DNA from: Monoraphidium neglectum
Lineage: Eukaryota > Chlorophyta > Chlorophyceae > Sphaeropleales > Selenastraceae
Reading direction: 5' to 3'
Assembly: GCF_000611645.1 (NCBI RefSeq)
Contig: NW_014012673.1
Location: 1 to 10,298 of the forward strand
DNA length: 10,298 nt
The notes under the pieces were generated by a model. It was not told where the DNA came from and did no database searches. It was given only the letters and a program-made list of their open reading frames with translations. Of the stretch, positions 1 to 7,913 are shown in pieces. How positions within the stretch are numbered: position 1 is the stretch's first letter; each line of letters begins with the position of its first letter. A program made the translations under genes and the position numbers.

Positions 1-118
1 CCCGCCGCAGGCCCCCAGCCACCTCCCCGGCGCGCGGTCGAGGCGCGGGCGCGCAGGCGCCCCCTGCGATGCGCGGCGTGGGTGGGCGGGCTCGACAGTC
101 GCGGGACCACCAGGCAGA
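1..118 (+). other. Sequence upstream of the CCCH gene; 5' UTR or upstream coding exon
   Basis: Very GC-rich stretch. The frame of the downstream ATG at 119 is open back to the window edge, with no in-frame stop. The zinc-finger protein could therefore start further upstream, or an upstream exon could end here. The context of the 119 ATG (gcagaATGG) resembles that of the other two gene starts in the window (gcaaaATGG, gcacaATGG), so I prefer 119 as the start. I see no recognisable domain in the upstream translation, which is rich in Pro, Gly, Arg and Ala. Confidence 0.4.
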
Positions 119-1495
119 ATGGAGCCCCTCGGCCGGGGCTCCTCTGTTGAGTTCATGATGTTCAGTTATAAGGTGAGGGTCCCGCCTGTTCGACTGCCGC
201 CGCTTGATCGCAGCAATGCAACCGTCCACCATGGCGTCGGCCCAAATCCAGGCCACTTTTCCCGCCCCGCGGCGTGCTCCGGAATGTTTGCAGCCCCTTT
301 GCGCGCACACGCCCGGCGTTGCTCTGCTTTGGGGGTTGGGTGTGATGGGCCGGGGACCCCGCCTCCGGCGCGGCGCCTTCAGCTCTCCCGCTGTCCAACC
401 CCCCTTGGCGCCTGCAGGTGGTGTCGTGTGATAAGCGGTACAGGTGAGCCTGCGCTGGCGCGCACCCTGCGTTCGAAGCGCAGGCCGGAACCCGTGCCTC
501 AGGGCCAGGTTGCGAGGCGTACGGGGCGTGCTTTGCGCATCTCCTCACTCACCGCCACCTCACCCCCATTACTCACGGTCATCCCCGCACCCCCTCTGCG
601 TCACCCCATCCCCGCAGCCATGACTGGTGCGCCCGTCCTTCAAGCGCCGCTTGACGTCGGAGCGCCCAGCGCGGCCCGTGGCATGCGCCGCAGCGGCCGC
701 GCCGCGCCGCGCTGCGCGCTTCTCCGCAGAACCACCATGCAGCCATGCAGCCAGCCGCGCCCGCAGCGGGCCCCTGCCAAGGCCGCCCCTTGCCGCTGGT
801 GGCGCAGCCGGCCCCCTGGCCACGCCCGCACCGCACCCAAACCGCGGCCCCCCCCGTGTACCCCTCACAACCCCCCCTCTCGCCCCCAACCGGCCACATC
901 CACTTCAACAACAGGTCCCTCTGCCCTTTCGCGCACCGAGGGGAAAAGGCGCGCCGGCGAGACCCGAAAATCCACCCATACCAGTCGAAGGCCTGCCCCA
1001 ACAGCAAGCGGGTGCGGGGCGCCGGGGCCGGCAGGGCGCGCGCGCGTGGGGCCTATGCTTGCAGCGGGCGGCTGCGGCTTGCGAGGTTGGTCGCCAACTG
1101 GGGGGTGAGTGCGCTGCAACTCCAGTAGGGGTGGGGCAATCGGCGCTCAAGACAGAAGGTAAAGTGACCACCCGAGCGGACGGATGACGCAGAGGCAGCG
1201 CCTGCGCTCATTCTCCTTACAGGGCGAGTTTTGTGCAGCGGGTGACGACTGCCCTTATGCGCACCAGCTGTTTGGTGAGTGTGAGCGCGAGCGGCGTGGG
1301 CTTCCACGGATCGGACGCGAGGCGTTCGCCCGCTGTGCTTCAGACATGGGCTGACTTGCATGCATGTTTGCACATCTGCGAAGCGCTCAGCAACACCAGC
1401 ATGCTTGCAATCGCATGTGCTTGCATGTGCATGCAGCTGCGTGCAGCTGCGTGCACGCGCAAGCACAAACGCGCGCGCACACACACACACACACA

Positions 1496-1526
<31 letters not shown>

Positions 1527-1573
1527 CCGCTCTTTCTCTTTAAGATGGGCTGTCTGTCGCGCGCGCACACACA

Positions 1574-1604
<31 letters not shown>

Positions 1605-1942
1605 TCTCTCTCTCTACACCGCACACCACAAAACACACACCACACACCGTATAGCCGCCTGCCCGCCCACCCGCCGCCACACCCACGCCCCGCAGAGTAC
1701 TGGCTGCACCCCACACGCTACCGCACCTCCCTCTGCCGCAACGGCCCCGGCTGCAACCAGCGCCTCTGCTTCTTCGCCCACCGCCCCGAAGAGCTGCGGG
1801 ACCCAGAGCAGGCAGCGCGGATGTGGCAGCAGGAGCAGCAGCAGCTGACGCTGGTTGATGCAGAGCAAGCGATGCACCTCGCCGCGCTCCAGTCGCCCGG
1901 CTCTGGCGGCTGGAGCGCGGGCGGCGGGAGTGGCAGTGGCGG

Positions 1943-1977
<35 letters not shown>

Positions 1978-2233
1978 GCGGCGGCGGCGGCGCGGCGCGG
2001 CAGCGCCTGGCGCCCGTGCCTTCGCCCGTGCCTGCGGGCGCTCGGCGGCCGCAGGGGCTGCCCGCGCCCGCGGCCGGGGCCTCAGGCGGTGCCAGCGGCG
2101 ACGCGGCGCGGCCGCCGCAGGCGCACTCCCTGGGGCGGCAGCCGCAGCAGCTGACGGCTGAGCTGGAGCAGCAGGCGGCGGTCGCCATTGCTCAGGGCAT
2201 GATCCGGCCGCCCCCGCCAGGCCAGCGGCAGGC

Positions 2234-2279
<46 letters not shown>

Positions 2280-2282
2280 CAA

Positions 2283-2342
<60 letters not shown>

Positions 2343-2752
2343 CAACAGCAGCAGCAGCAGCTGCTGCAGCAGCAGCAAGAACAAGAGCAGCAAATGATGA
2401 TTATGGTGCAGCAGCAGATGGGCATCGGCGGTGGATCCTGCTGGGGTGTGCTTTGCGACCCTCCTGGCGCCGCTGCTGCCGCCTCTGCTGGCGGCTACAG
2501 CCTCAGTGCCGACTCCCTGCAGCAAGCCGCGCCCCATGCCTGGCATGCCGGCGGAATTCCGCCGGGCGCCTCATTACCTTACGGCGCGCCCACGTATGGG
2601 GCTGGGCCCTCCGCCCAGCAGCCTGGTGCGCATTCCGCGGCCCATAATTGGCACGCGATGGGGCAGCAGCTGCAGCTGCAGCAACCGCAGCTGCAGCAAC
2701 AGCAGCTGGACGCGCAGTTTTCCATGGTGCAGCTGCAGGTGCAGCAGCTTCT

Positions 2753-2783
<31 letters not shown>

Positions 2784-2993
2784 CAGCAGTCGCCCATCAT
2801 CTCCCCTACAGTTTCTTCTGCTGCCCGCCCGAACTTACCTCCCGCGCTTCTGCAGCCGCCGCAGCCCGCGCAGGCGGCCGTCGAGGCGGGCGGCGGGGTG
2901 GGCCTGGGTGTAGAGGAGCTGGGCGCCCTCCTGCAGCGGTTGGCAATGCAGGGCGCGCCGCAGCCGCAGGCCCCCGACCGGGGCGGCGCGTGA
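119..2993 (+). CDS. RR-TZF plant-type tandem CCCH zinc-finger protein, six exons, 511 aa
   Basis: Exons by GT-AG junctions: 119-172, 418-443, 618-626, 915-1011, 1223-1274, 1696-2993; total 1536 nt including TGA. The conceptual protein carries the plant arginine-rich tandem CCCH module. The N-terminal motif C22-X5-H28-X4-C33-X3-H37 is followed by the GEKARRRDP signature (39-47). Finger 1 is C57-X8-C66-X5-C72-X3-H76. A 16-residue spacer contains WLHPTRYRT. Finger 2 is C93-X5-C99-X4-C104-X3-H108. These spacings match the known family (C-X7-8-C-X5-C-X3-H, X16, C-X5-C-X4-C-X3-H). Land-plant members bind RNA, promote mRNA decay or repress translation, and move between nucleus, P-bodies and stress granules; the same role here is inferred. 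The C-terminal about 390 residues are low complexity: Gly tract (about 154-178), Gln13-His-Gln27 (261-301), and a Gln/Leu-rich segment (403-444). The start is uncertain because the frame is open upstream. Exon 6 is read as continuous; a cryptic intron inside it is possible. Confidence 0.9.
618..626 (+). other. 9-nt microexon of the CCCH gene
   Basis: The nine bases ccatgactg lie between cccgcag (acceptor) and gtgcgc (donor). Joined after exon 2 (ends tac-ag at 443) and before exon 4 (starts g-tcc at 915), they encode Ser-His-Asp-Trp across the junctions. This gives C-X5-H-X4-C-X3-H, the conserved first motif of RR-TZF proteins, where land-plant members also have His-Asp-Trp at this place. Joining exon 2 directly to 915 stays in frame but lacks the His. 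The inference rests on motif restoration plus splice dinucleotides, not on transcript data. Confidence 0.8.
1471..1541 (+). repeat. Compound microsatellite (GC)4(AC)9(TC)n in intron 5 of the CCCH gene, copy 1
   Basis: (GC)4 at 1471-1478, (AC)9 at 1479-1496, then an interrupted TC-rich pyrimidine tract to about 1541. It lies in the 421-nt intron 1275-1695. Alternating purine-pyrimidine DNA next to a polypyrimidine tract can adopt Z-DNA or triplex structure (established for such sequences). The pyrimidine tract lies too far from the acceptor at 1695 to be its normal polypyrimidine tract. Confidence 0.95.
1557..1615 (+). repeat. Compound microsatellite (GC)n(AC)n(TC)n in intron 5, copy 2
   Basis: Same order of units as the copy at 1471: GC alternation, then AC; a second GC block at 1577-1586; (AC)9 at 1587-1604; and (TC)5 at 1605-1615. 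The repeated unit order suggests local duplication of a compound microsatellite, or two parallel expansions. Confidence 0.95.
1938..1992 (+). repeat. GGC trinucleotide repeat coding poly-Gly in the CCCH gene
   Basis: A near-pure GGC run interrupted by one AAC codon. It encodes two glycine blocks split by Asn, within residues about 154-178 of the zinc-finger protein. It is in frame and has no stop. Confidence 0.95.
2238..2360 (+). repeat. CAG/CAA repeat coding Gln13-His-Gln27
   Basis: Thirteen CAG codons, one CAT, then 27 CAG/CAA codons with few CAA interruptions, in the last exon of the CCCH gene (residues 261-301). It continues into Leu-Leu and more Gln/Glu. A tract this long is expected to vary in length between strains and is a likely place for assembly error. 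Confidence 0.97.
2664..2789 (+). repeat. Second CAG/CTG-rich coding segment, Gln/Leu-rich
   Basis: Encodes residues about 403-444 of the CCCH protein, mostly Gln with regularly placed Leu and Val, ending in a pure CAG run and a Gln-Glu-Gln-Gln tail. The spacing of Leu could allow an amphipathic helix or coiled coil; that is inference. Confidence 0.9.
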
Positions 2994-3203
2994 CGTGCGG
3001 CGCCCCGGGCAAGGGCTCACGCCGCGTTGGACCACAGGCGTCGACTCCCAGTTTTACGTTTGTGCGGCCGGATTGTTACCCAAGGTTGCCGTGGCCCCAA
3101 TTTTCTTCCTTCAACCGTTTTTAGGTAACCCTGCAAAGCACTTAGAAGCCCTGCAGGCAGCCGCCAGGCCGGGGCGCGCTAGGCCCCGGGGAGCAGCGCC
3201 GCA

Positions 3204-3221
3204 GCTGGCGCCCGCGCCAGC
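3204..3221. repeat. GC-rich inverted repeat in the probable CCCH 3' UTR
   Basis: gctggcgc and gcgccagc are perfect reverse complements separated by two bases (about 7 bp of stem with a tetraloop if folded). The surrounding 3190-3240 is also rich in short complementary blocks. It lies 211 nt after the CCCH stop, so it may be a structured 3' UTR element. Confidence 0.5.
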
Positions 3222-4198
3222 CCGGTGCTGGCCCGCGCTGCACGCACACGCGCACACGCGCAACAGTTTTGCCCCGCTGCCAATTGCAGGGGGCACTGGG
3301 CGCCCCAAAGCGGCACATCAACATTTTCCTCACAGCTCCCTGCACTTGTCATCCATGCCTCCACGCCCCCCTTCCCCGATCCCCCTCCCCAGCCAGCCGC
3401 CGAGTTTGCAGGGTGGCACTGCGCCGGCGGCCGCCACCCTCAACCGGCTGCCCCCAGCGGCCGCACGCCTTGAAGCACTCTTGCGCCTTTGAAGTATTCT
3501 CCTCGTCTGGTTCTGGCTGTGGGATCGCCCCTGGACAACACAGCGATTGGCTGGCGTGTTATAAGCTGCGTGTGCGGCTGCTGTGATGTGATTGTGTTCG
3601 CCGGCGCCCCCCATTGCGACAGGGGCCCTGTTTTAGGCCGGTCCGACGGCTGAGTAGCAAGCGACAGCCGTTTCCCCCTCGCACAGCCACGCCCGCCAGG
3701 CGCCGGCCGCCGCGGCGCGCGCGCGCAGGCGCACACGCGCGCGGAGCCCGCCTGCCAGCGACCGGCGGCTCGTTTATCGCATGGCGGACCGAACTGTACC
3801 GCGAGGCACGTAGAAATTGAACTGATGTGTGTGCAAGCCTGATTCGCACTGCCGGGTGGCCGGCCCCTCGAACGCTGTCCCTCCCCGGGATCTCGCGTCG
3901 ACCAGCGGCGCCGCGCCGTCAGAGCCGCGGCACGGCCCCGCGGCGGCAGCCGCCCGGCGCCTGCTGCCGGGCGGCGACCCTTTTGCCCGGCCCGGATCAC
4001 CGCCCTCTTTGCCCGCGCGGCAGGGCCTCCCTGTGACGGCCCCTTCACCCGCATTCCCACCTGCCTCTTGAGTGCGCTGTCGATCGGCCTCGCCCATGTT
4101 TTTTCCAAGGTGCCCATATGGCGCTTTTGATTGGCCGCTGTGCCCCCCTGTATGCCGCGCTGCTACGCGCGCAGGGCCCGAGCGCCCGTCGCAAGCAG

Positions 4199-4224
4199 CG
4201 GCTGCCGCGAAGCTGCGGCAGCCG
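4199..4224. repeat. Perfect 10-bp hairpin with 6-nt loop
   Basis: cggctgccgc (4199-4208) and gcggcagccg (4215-4224) are exact reverse complements around the loop gaagct. It lies in intergenic sequence about 1.1 kb before the eS28 start. A three-fold GAACT-type tandem follows immediately. No RNA family is recognised: the loop and stem do not match the histone 3' stem-loop, and there is no tRNA-like layout. Confidence 0.7.
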
Positions 4225-4510
4225 TAGAGCTCGAACTGAACTGAACTGAGGCGTGCGCATGCTGCGCCGCAGGCTATGTTGCCAGGCACGACGCGGGCCC
4301 CTATTTTTGAGATTCCGGGCGGCTCCTTTGATAACGCGTCGCATTGCGTCGGGCCGCGCCGTGTGCCGTGTTGCTGCTACTTTGCGTTGACGCGGTGCGG
4401 CGGCCAGGGGTCCCGGACTCGCGCCCCATTGGGGGTTGCGGTTGGTGGCCGCACGAGCTGGGCGGCTGACGCACTTGCTCGGGCCCCTGGGGTTGTTGAA
4501 GCTGTCATGC

Positions 4511-4554
4511 CTCTCTGTGTGTGTGTGTGTGTGTTTGTGTGTGTGCACGCGCGT
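4511..4554 (+). repeat. (TG)n microsatellite, intergenic
   Basis: Short CT run, then about nine TG units, an interruption, further TG units and a CACGCGCG block. In reverse complement the unit order (CG, CA, GA) resembles the compound repeats in the CCCH intron. Confidence 0.9.
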
Positions 4555-5347
4555 GTTTCTGGCATGTGTATGCACGCGTGTGCGTTTGCACGCATGATTG
4601 GGTGGGTCTGTGAACGCATCACGCAAAACTTTGAAGAGCCCCATAGAGACACATCACAGTCAGTTGGACTGCACGGCCCGTGCTGCGGCCCCTCCATGAA
4701 AGCGCGATCCCTCTGCAGGGGGCCACCGCCCTGACGGCCTGCGGGGCATGTTTGTTTACGAAGTTGCACTCGCGCTCCCCATTTTGATCGCACTATTTTG
4801 CGGCTCCTGAATGCATGGTCGAAGTATTGGTAAAAACAGGAGTGGGGCGCGCCTGGGCCCGGCTTGGCTGTGGATTCAAAAATACGGTACTGCTCACCTG
4901 ATTGGAGAGGCCCTCTGGGTGCGTCTGCTGGAGAGGGATGCGATGTTCAAGTTGACCGGGCCAGAGAGGCAGGGTGTAGGGGGGGGTGCACAGGCAACCC
5001 AGCACTCAGTAAAGGCAGTGCCGGGCCTCGGGTAGGGCTGCGCAAGTGCCCGCATGCGATGCGGGTTGCCGTCCGGGGTTGGAGGCGGACCACACCTCCT
5101 CCTGGCTGTGGATCCACCCAAATGGTTGGAACCAGCAGTGCCTGTAGCAATGACTGCAGCTACACGCCACCTTCTTGCAAGGGCAGGAGCATGGCGTCCG
5201 CCTGGCCGTCGCCGGGCACCACGCTGTGTGCTGCGGCAGCTGGGCGGGCGACGCTCACAGCAGCGCACAACCCGGCATGCGCTCCCCCACAACGCCCTCT
5301 TTCGCGGCATCCGTTGTCTACACGGGCGGCAGTAAAGCAGCAGCAAA

Positions 5348-6499
5348 ATGGTGGGACGTCCTGCGCTGTCCGGGAGGAGGAGGACGGCGGGGGGCTGGCC
5401 CTGCAGCTCGCGAAAGTCCGCTTGGCAGCCACCCTGGACCTGTCTATGTACTAGGTTCATGCCAACTCTGCGAGGTCCCGAGGGCTGTGCTCACGCTGCT
5501 TGGCCGTGCTCGTTCTGTTCTACCCGCAGGATCAGCCCGCTAAGCTCGCTATCGTGATGAAGGTCATCGGCCGGACTGGCTCTCGTGGCCAGGTATGAAA
5601 AGGGGCTGTTCCCACGCGCGAGCCCTGTTTGCGATGGCTGCCGCCCAGCGGTGCCTGACTGCGGCCGCCCGCGTCTAACAGGTCACCCAGGTGCGCGTGA
5701 AGTTCCTGGACGACCAGAACCGCCTCATCATGCGCAACGTGAAGGGCCCCGTGCGCGAGGGTGGGTGCTGGGCACAGCGCCACAACGGTGTGCTTGCGCT
5801 TCCACTTGCATCGGGCCTGCCTGGGGCAAGGGGGCTGTGACAGAGGCAGTCGGCATGGAGAACATGACCAGCAGGCAGGACAGCAGGGATTAGCGCAGCA
5901 GTTGCGGCTCCAGTACAGACAGCAGCTGCGGCACCAGCAGCAGCAGCAACAGCAGCAGCATCAGTGTATTGATGGTGGTTGCGCCTCGCGGCTGGCTTGA
6001 TGGGGAGTAATCAGTTGTTTCTGCAGGCAGTGCAACGACCAGCAGTGTGGTATTGCCTGGACTGTGCGACGGCCGGGTGGCTCGTGGCTGGAGCAGGCAG
6101 CAGCGCCTACAGTACACGCACAGTGTTGCCGGCAGGGCCAAGCCAGCCTTGCACCCGTGTGCAGGGTAATACGCACCGGTGCACGCAGCCGGACGCTTTT
6201 ACACATGTCAAGATCACCGCGCCTGCCACGGCCTGTCTCAACGCAGTGCGGCGCCTGTGAAGCCGGCGCGCTTTTGTATGCCATCTCGACGCCAGCTGCA
6301 GCGCCAGCATGACACCAGGCACAGCGCGGCGAAATCAACGGCCAGCTTGTACAGGAATGGCAGCGCGCGACATCCTTAAGTGGTTTCCCCCTGTGTCATG
6401 ACTGTGCCGTATCACCCTATCTCCCTGTGATTCCTACACCTCTCAGGTGACATCCTCACCCTCCTGGAGTCGGAGCGCGAGGCTCGCCGTCTCCGCTAA
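5348..6499 (+). CDS. RPS28: 40S ribosomal protein eS28 (RPS28), four exons, 65 aa
   Basis: Component of the head of the cytosolic small ribosomal subunit, near the mRNA exit path. Exons: 5348-5350 (ATG only, inferred), 5530-5592, 5682-5760, 6447-6499 (TAA). Exon 2 encodes [20 protein letters not shown] plus Gln. Exon 3 begins [20 protein letters not shown] and continues KGPVRE. Exon 4 ends [16 protein letters not shown]. These are the near-invariant family blocks, and 65 aa matches plant length (64-69 in eukaryotes). Introns: 5351-5529, 5593-5681, 5761-6446. The three downstream exons are certain. The first is inferred: exon 2 starts in phase 0 straight after an acceptor, the family begins with Met-Asp, and ATG at 5348 has a good context (gcaaaATGG) followed by gtggga, which fits the local GTG-type donors. 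Alternative starts are the ATG at 5119 or 4814, each also followed by GT. Confidence 0.95.
5896..5964 (+). repeat. CAG-rich tract within the eS28 third intron
   Basis: CAG/CAA-rich stretch with a clean run at 5935-5958, inside the 686-nt intron 5761-6446. It is intronic: reading on from exon 3 meets a stop at about 5838, and exon 4 restores the exact eS28 C-terminus. It resembles the Gln tracts of the upstream gene in composition only. Confidence 0.85.
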
Positions 6500-6921
6500 G
6501 CGCCCAGCCTTGTGCAGCCGCGGCCCTGGGCTGCAGGCCCGAGGGAGAAGCGGTCGCAGCGGCAGCGGTGTGATGGTGGCACGCCAGCTTGGAGGGAGGC
6601 TGGCGGTGGTCCTGGTGCGGCGGCGTTTCCTCGTGCCTGGTGGAGAATGCCCGGGTGGCTGCGGGTTCGTCGTCAAGGAGCCGCGTCAGCCTGGCGCAGC
6701 ATGCGGCTGCAACAGCATGCAGCGCATGGCACTTGCGGTTGCACCCAAGCCCGTGCCCCGCGCGAGCGGGCCTGGGCGGTCCCCAGCTGTTGCCTGTGGG
6801 CGCTGCAGGGTGCAACGAGAGGGAGCCTTGGATGTCTGCTATTTGTGGGCTCCTGGCGCAGCTTTGCGCCCTCAATTGCGGCCTTGCGGGTCCGTAGCAA
6901 AAAGCAAAATCGTGGCTTGTG

Positions 6922-6926
6922 TGTAA
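6922..6926 (+). terminator. TGTAA poly(A) signal, probable 3' end signal of eS28
   Basis: TGTAA is the usual chlorophyte nuclear polyadenylation signal. This copy lies 423 nt after the eS28 stop, giving a 3' UTR of about 440 nt with cleavage expected 10-20 nt downstream. Another copy at 7228-7232 is a possible alternative site. Confidence 0.6.
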
Positions 6927-7802
6927 CCCTTCTCCTGGGTCTGCCAAGCTGTCGCTGCAGCGACATCACTGAGTGCAATTTAGGTTTTGGTTGCTTGGAA
7001 GTTGACAATAGGCGATGGGCTCCGTGCATAGAGGCAAAAGCAGGCCGGGACTTGTGCTGGGGGCAGCAGCACCTGTGTGCTAATGCAGAATTTGAGCGGG
7101 TCGCATGCAGGGTGGGTCAGGGTTCCGAGGTGCATGCAGCAGGTGTGGCTTTGCATCATAGGCAAGCCCCGGCGGCGAGTGCCCAGGCACCAAAGAAAGG
7201 GAACTAGTTGACAGCAGCAACACCGTGCATGTAATGGAGGTTGGCGAAGGCCGAGGCGCTGAAGAGACCTTACCTCAACAAAACAAAGAAGCTACCAAAG
7301 TGCCTACAGCTGTGCATTTGAACGTGTGTGTAGAGCTGTCGGTCATCAAAGTATGGGGGCACCCGGTATTTCGCCGTCACTTGGTGGGCCTCACTCTCCC
7401 CCAAACATGTGTGACGCATGGACCGACACAAGCACATGCGCTGCACATGGATCTGCGGGCCTGGTGGCTCCCGCCCAAACAATCTCTCAGAGTGTTGATC
7501 ATCATCCTGCTGCATGCACAGTGCGGCTGCTTGCCTTTGTTGCCGCACCCAGCCACGCGTGCTTTGCTGGCTGCATGCTACCAGGCAGCCGCCGCCAGGC
7601 AGCCACGCTGCAGGTGACAGGTGATTGAATCCAAATTTGGTTGTGCCAACCAACTGTGACATCGACTACTGCTGTCGGCGCAGCTCTATCGGGAGATGAC
7701 AATCCCTTTGCCAACCCGTCATACACTCGAACACGGCTGCAGCCCCGGTGACATCCCATTTATATCGGTCATATCGGTGTTATTTACATAAAAACCGTGG
7801 CG

Positions 7803-7808
7803 CACGTG
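7803..7808. promoter_or_regulatory. G-box core CACGTG upstream of KCS
   Basis: Palindromic CACGTG 161 nt before the KCS ATG, within gcgcacgtgtcc. It is a known bZIP/bHLH binding core in the green lineage. A single hexamer is weak evidence alone; its nearness to the TGACGTCA site raises interest. Confidence 0.4.
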
Positions 7809-7905
7809 TCCACGGCCGTATCCGTGGTGTTCTTCCTGGAGCCACCCCAACAGCTGCCCACATCCCCACACGGGCCACCTGACGGGTCTAAACATTGCTT
7901 TTACG

Positions 7906-7913
7906 TGACGTCA
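7906..7913. promoter_or_regulatory. TGACGTCA palindrome (bZIP/CRE-type element) upstream of KCS
   Basis: Perfect 8-bp TGACGTCA, embedded in tacgtgacgtcaaacgtg, so three ACGT-type cores occur within about 18 bp. It lies 55 nt before the KCS start codon, in the proximal promoter or 5' UTR. Known consensus for bZIP factors; use here is inferred. Confidence 0.5.

Larger units (their letters stand above)
2994..5347. other. Intergenic region between the CCCH gene and eS28; no gene recognised
   Basis: About 2.35 kb between the CCCH stop and the proposed eS28 start. It should contain the CCCH 3' UTR and the eS28 promoter and 5' UTR. Open frames on both strands here translate to low-complexity or Arg/Pro/Ala-rich sequence with no family motif I recognise, as expected by chance at this GC content. 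I found no TGTAA poly(A) signal on the + strand in this interval. Content includes GC-rich hairpins (3204-3221, 4199-4224), a short GAACT tandem near 4228-4243, inverted CCAAT boxes (ATTGG, near 3545, 4130 and 4900) and a TG microsatellite at 4511. A pyrimidine tract near 5295-5303 could be a TOP-like transcript start for eS28, but this is weak. Confidence 0.6.

Noticed and set aside
119..1108. Continuous 329-aa reading frame from the CCCH start
   Set aside because: Only its first 18 codons are coding. Conserved zinc-finger blocks jump between frames at clean GT-AG junctions, so the rest is intron read-through.
3440..4117. 225-aa minus-strand open frame in the intergenic gap
   Set aside because: Arg/Ala/Gly/Pro-rich without motif; no splice-consistent neighbours on that strand.
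471..4240. TTCGAA/TCGAA words resembling tRNA T-loops (about 472, 3866, 4228)
   Set aside because: No acceptor stem, D-arm or anticodon arm could be placed around any of them.
4276..4734. 152-aa + strand open frame in the intergenic gap
   Set aside because: Runs through the TG microsatellite (Cys-Val repeat in translation) and has no recognisable motif; typical chance frame at high GC.
4864..5454. 196-aa + strand open frame before eS28
   Set aside because: Overlaps the proposed eS28 first exon and intron, no family motif, ends inside the intron; most likely chance.
5761..6000. Gln-rich open frame inside eS28 intron 3
   Set aside because: The exon 3 reading frame stops at about 5838 in the intron, and exon 4 restores the exact eS28 C-terminus, so this stretch is intronic.
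6512..7207. 231-aa + strand open frame after eS28
   Set aside because: Starts 13 nt after the eS28 stop and crosses its poly(A) signal; composition is low complexity with no known domain.
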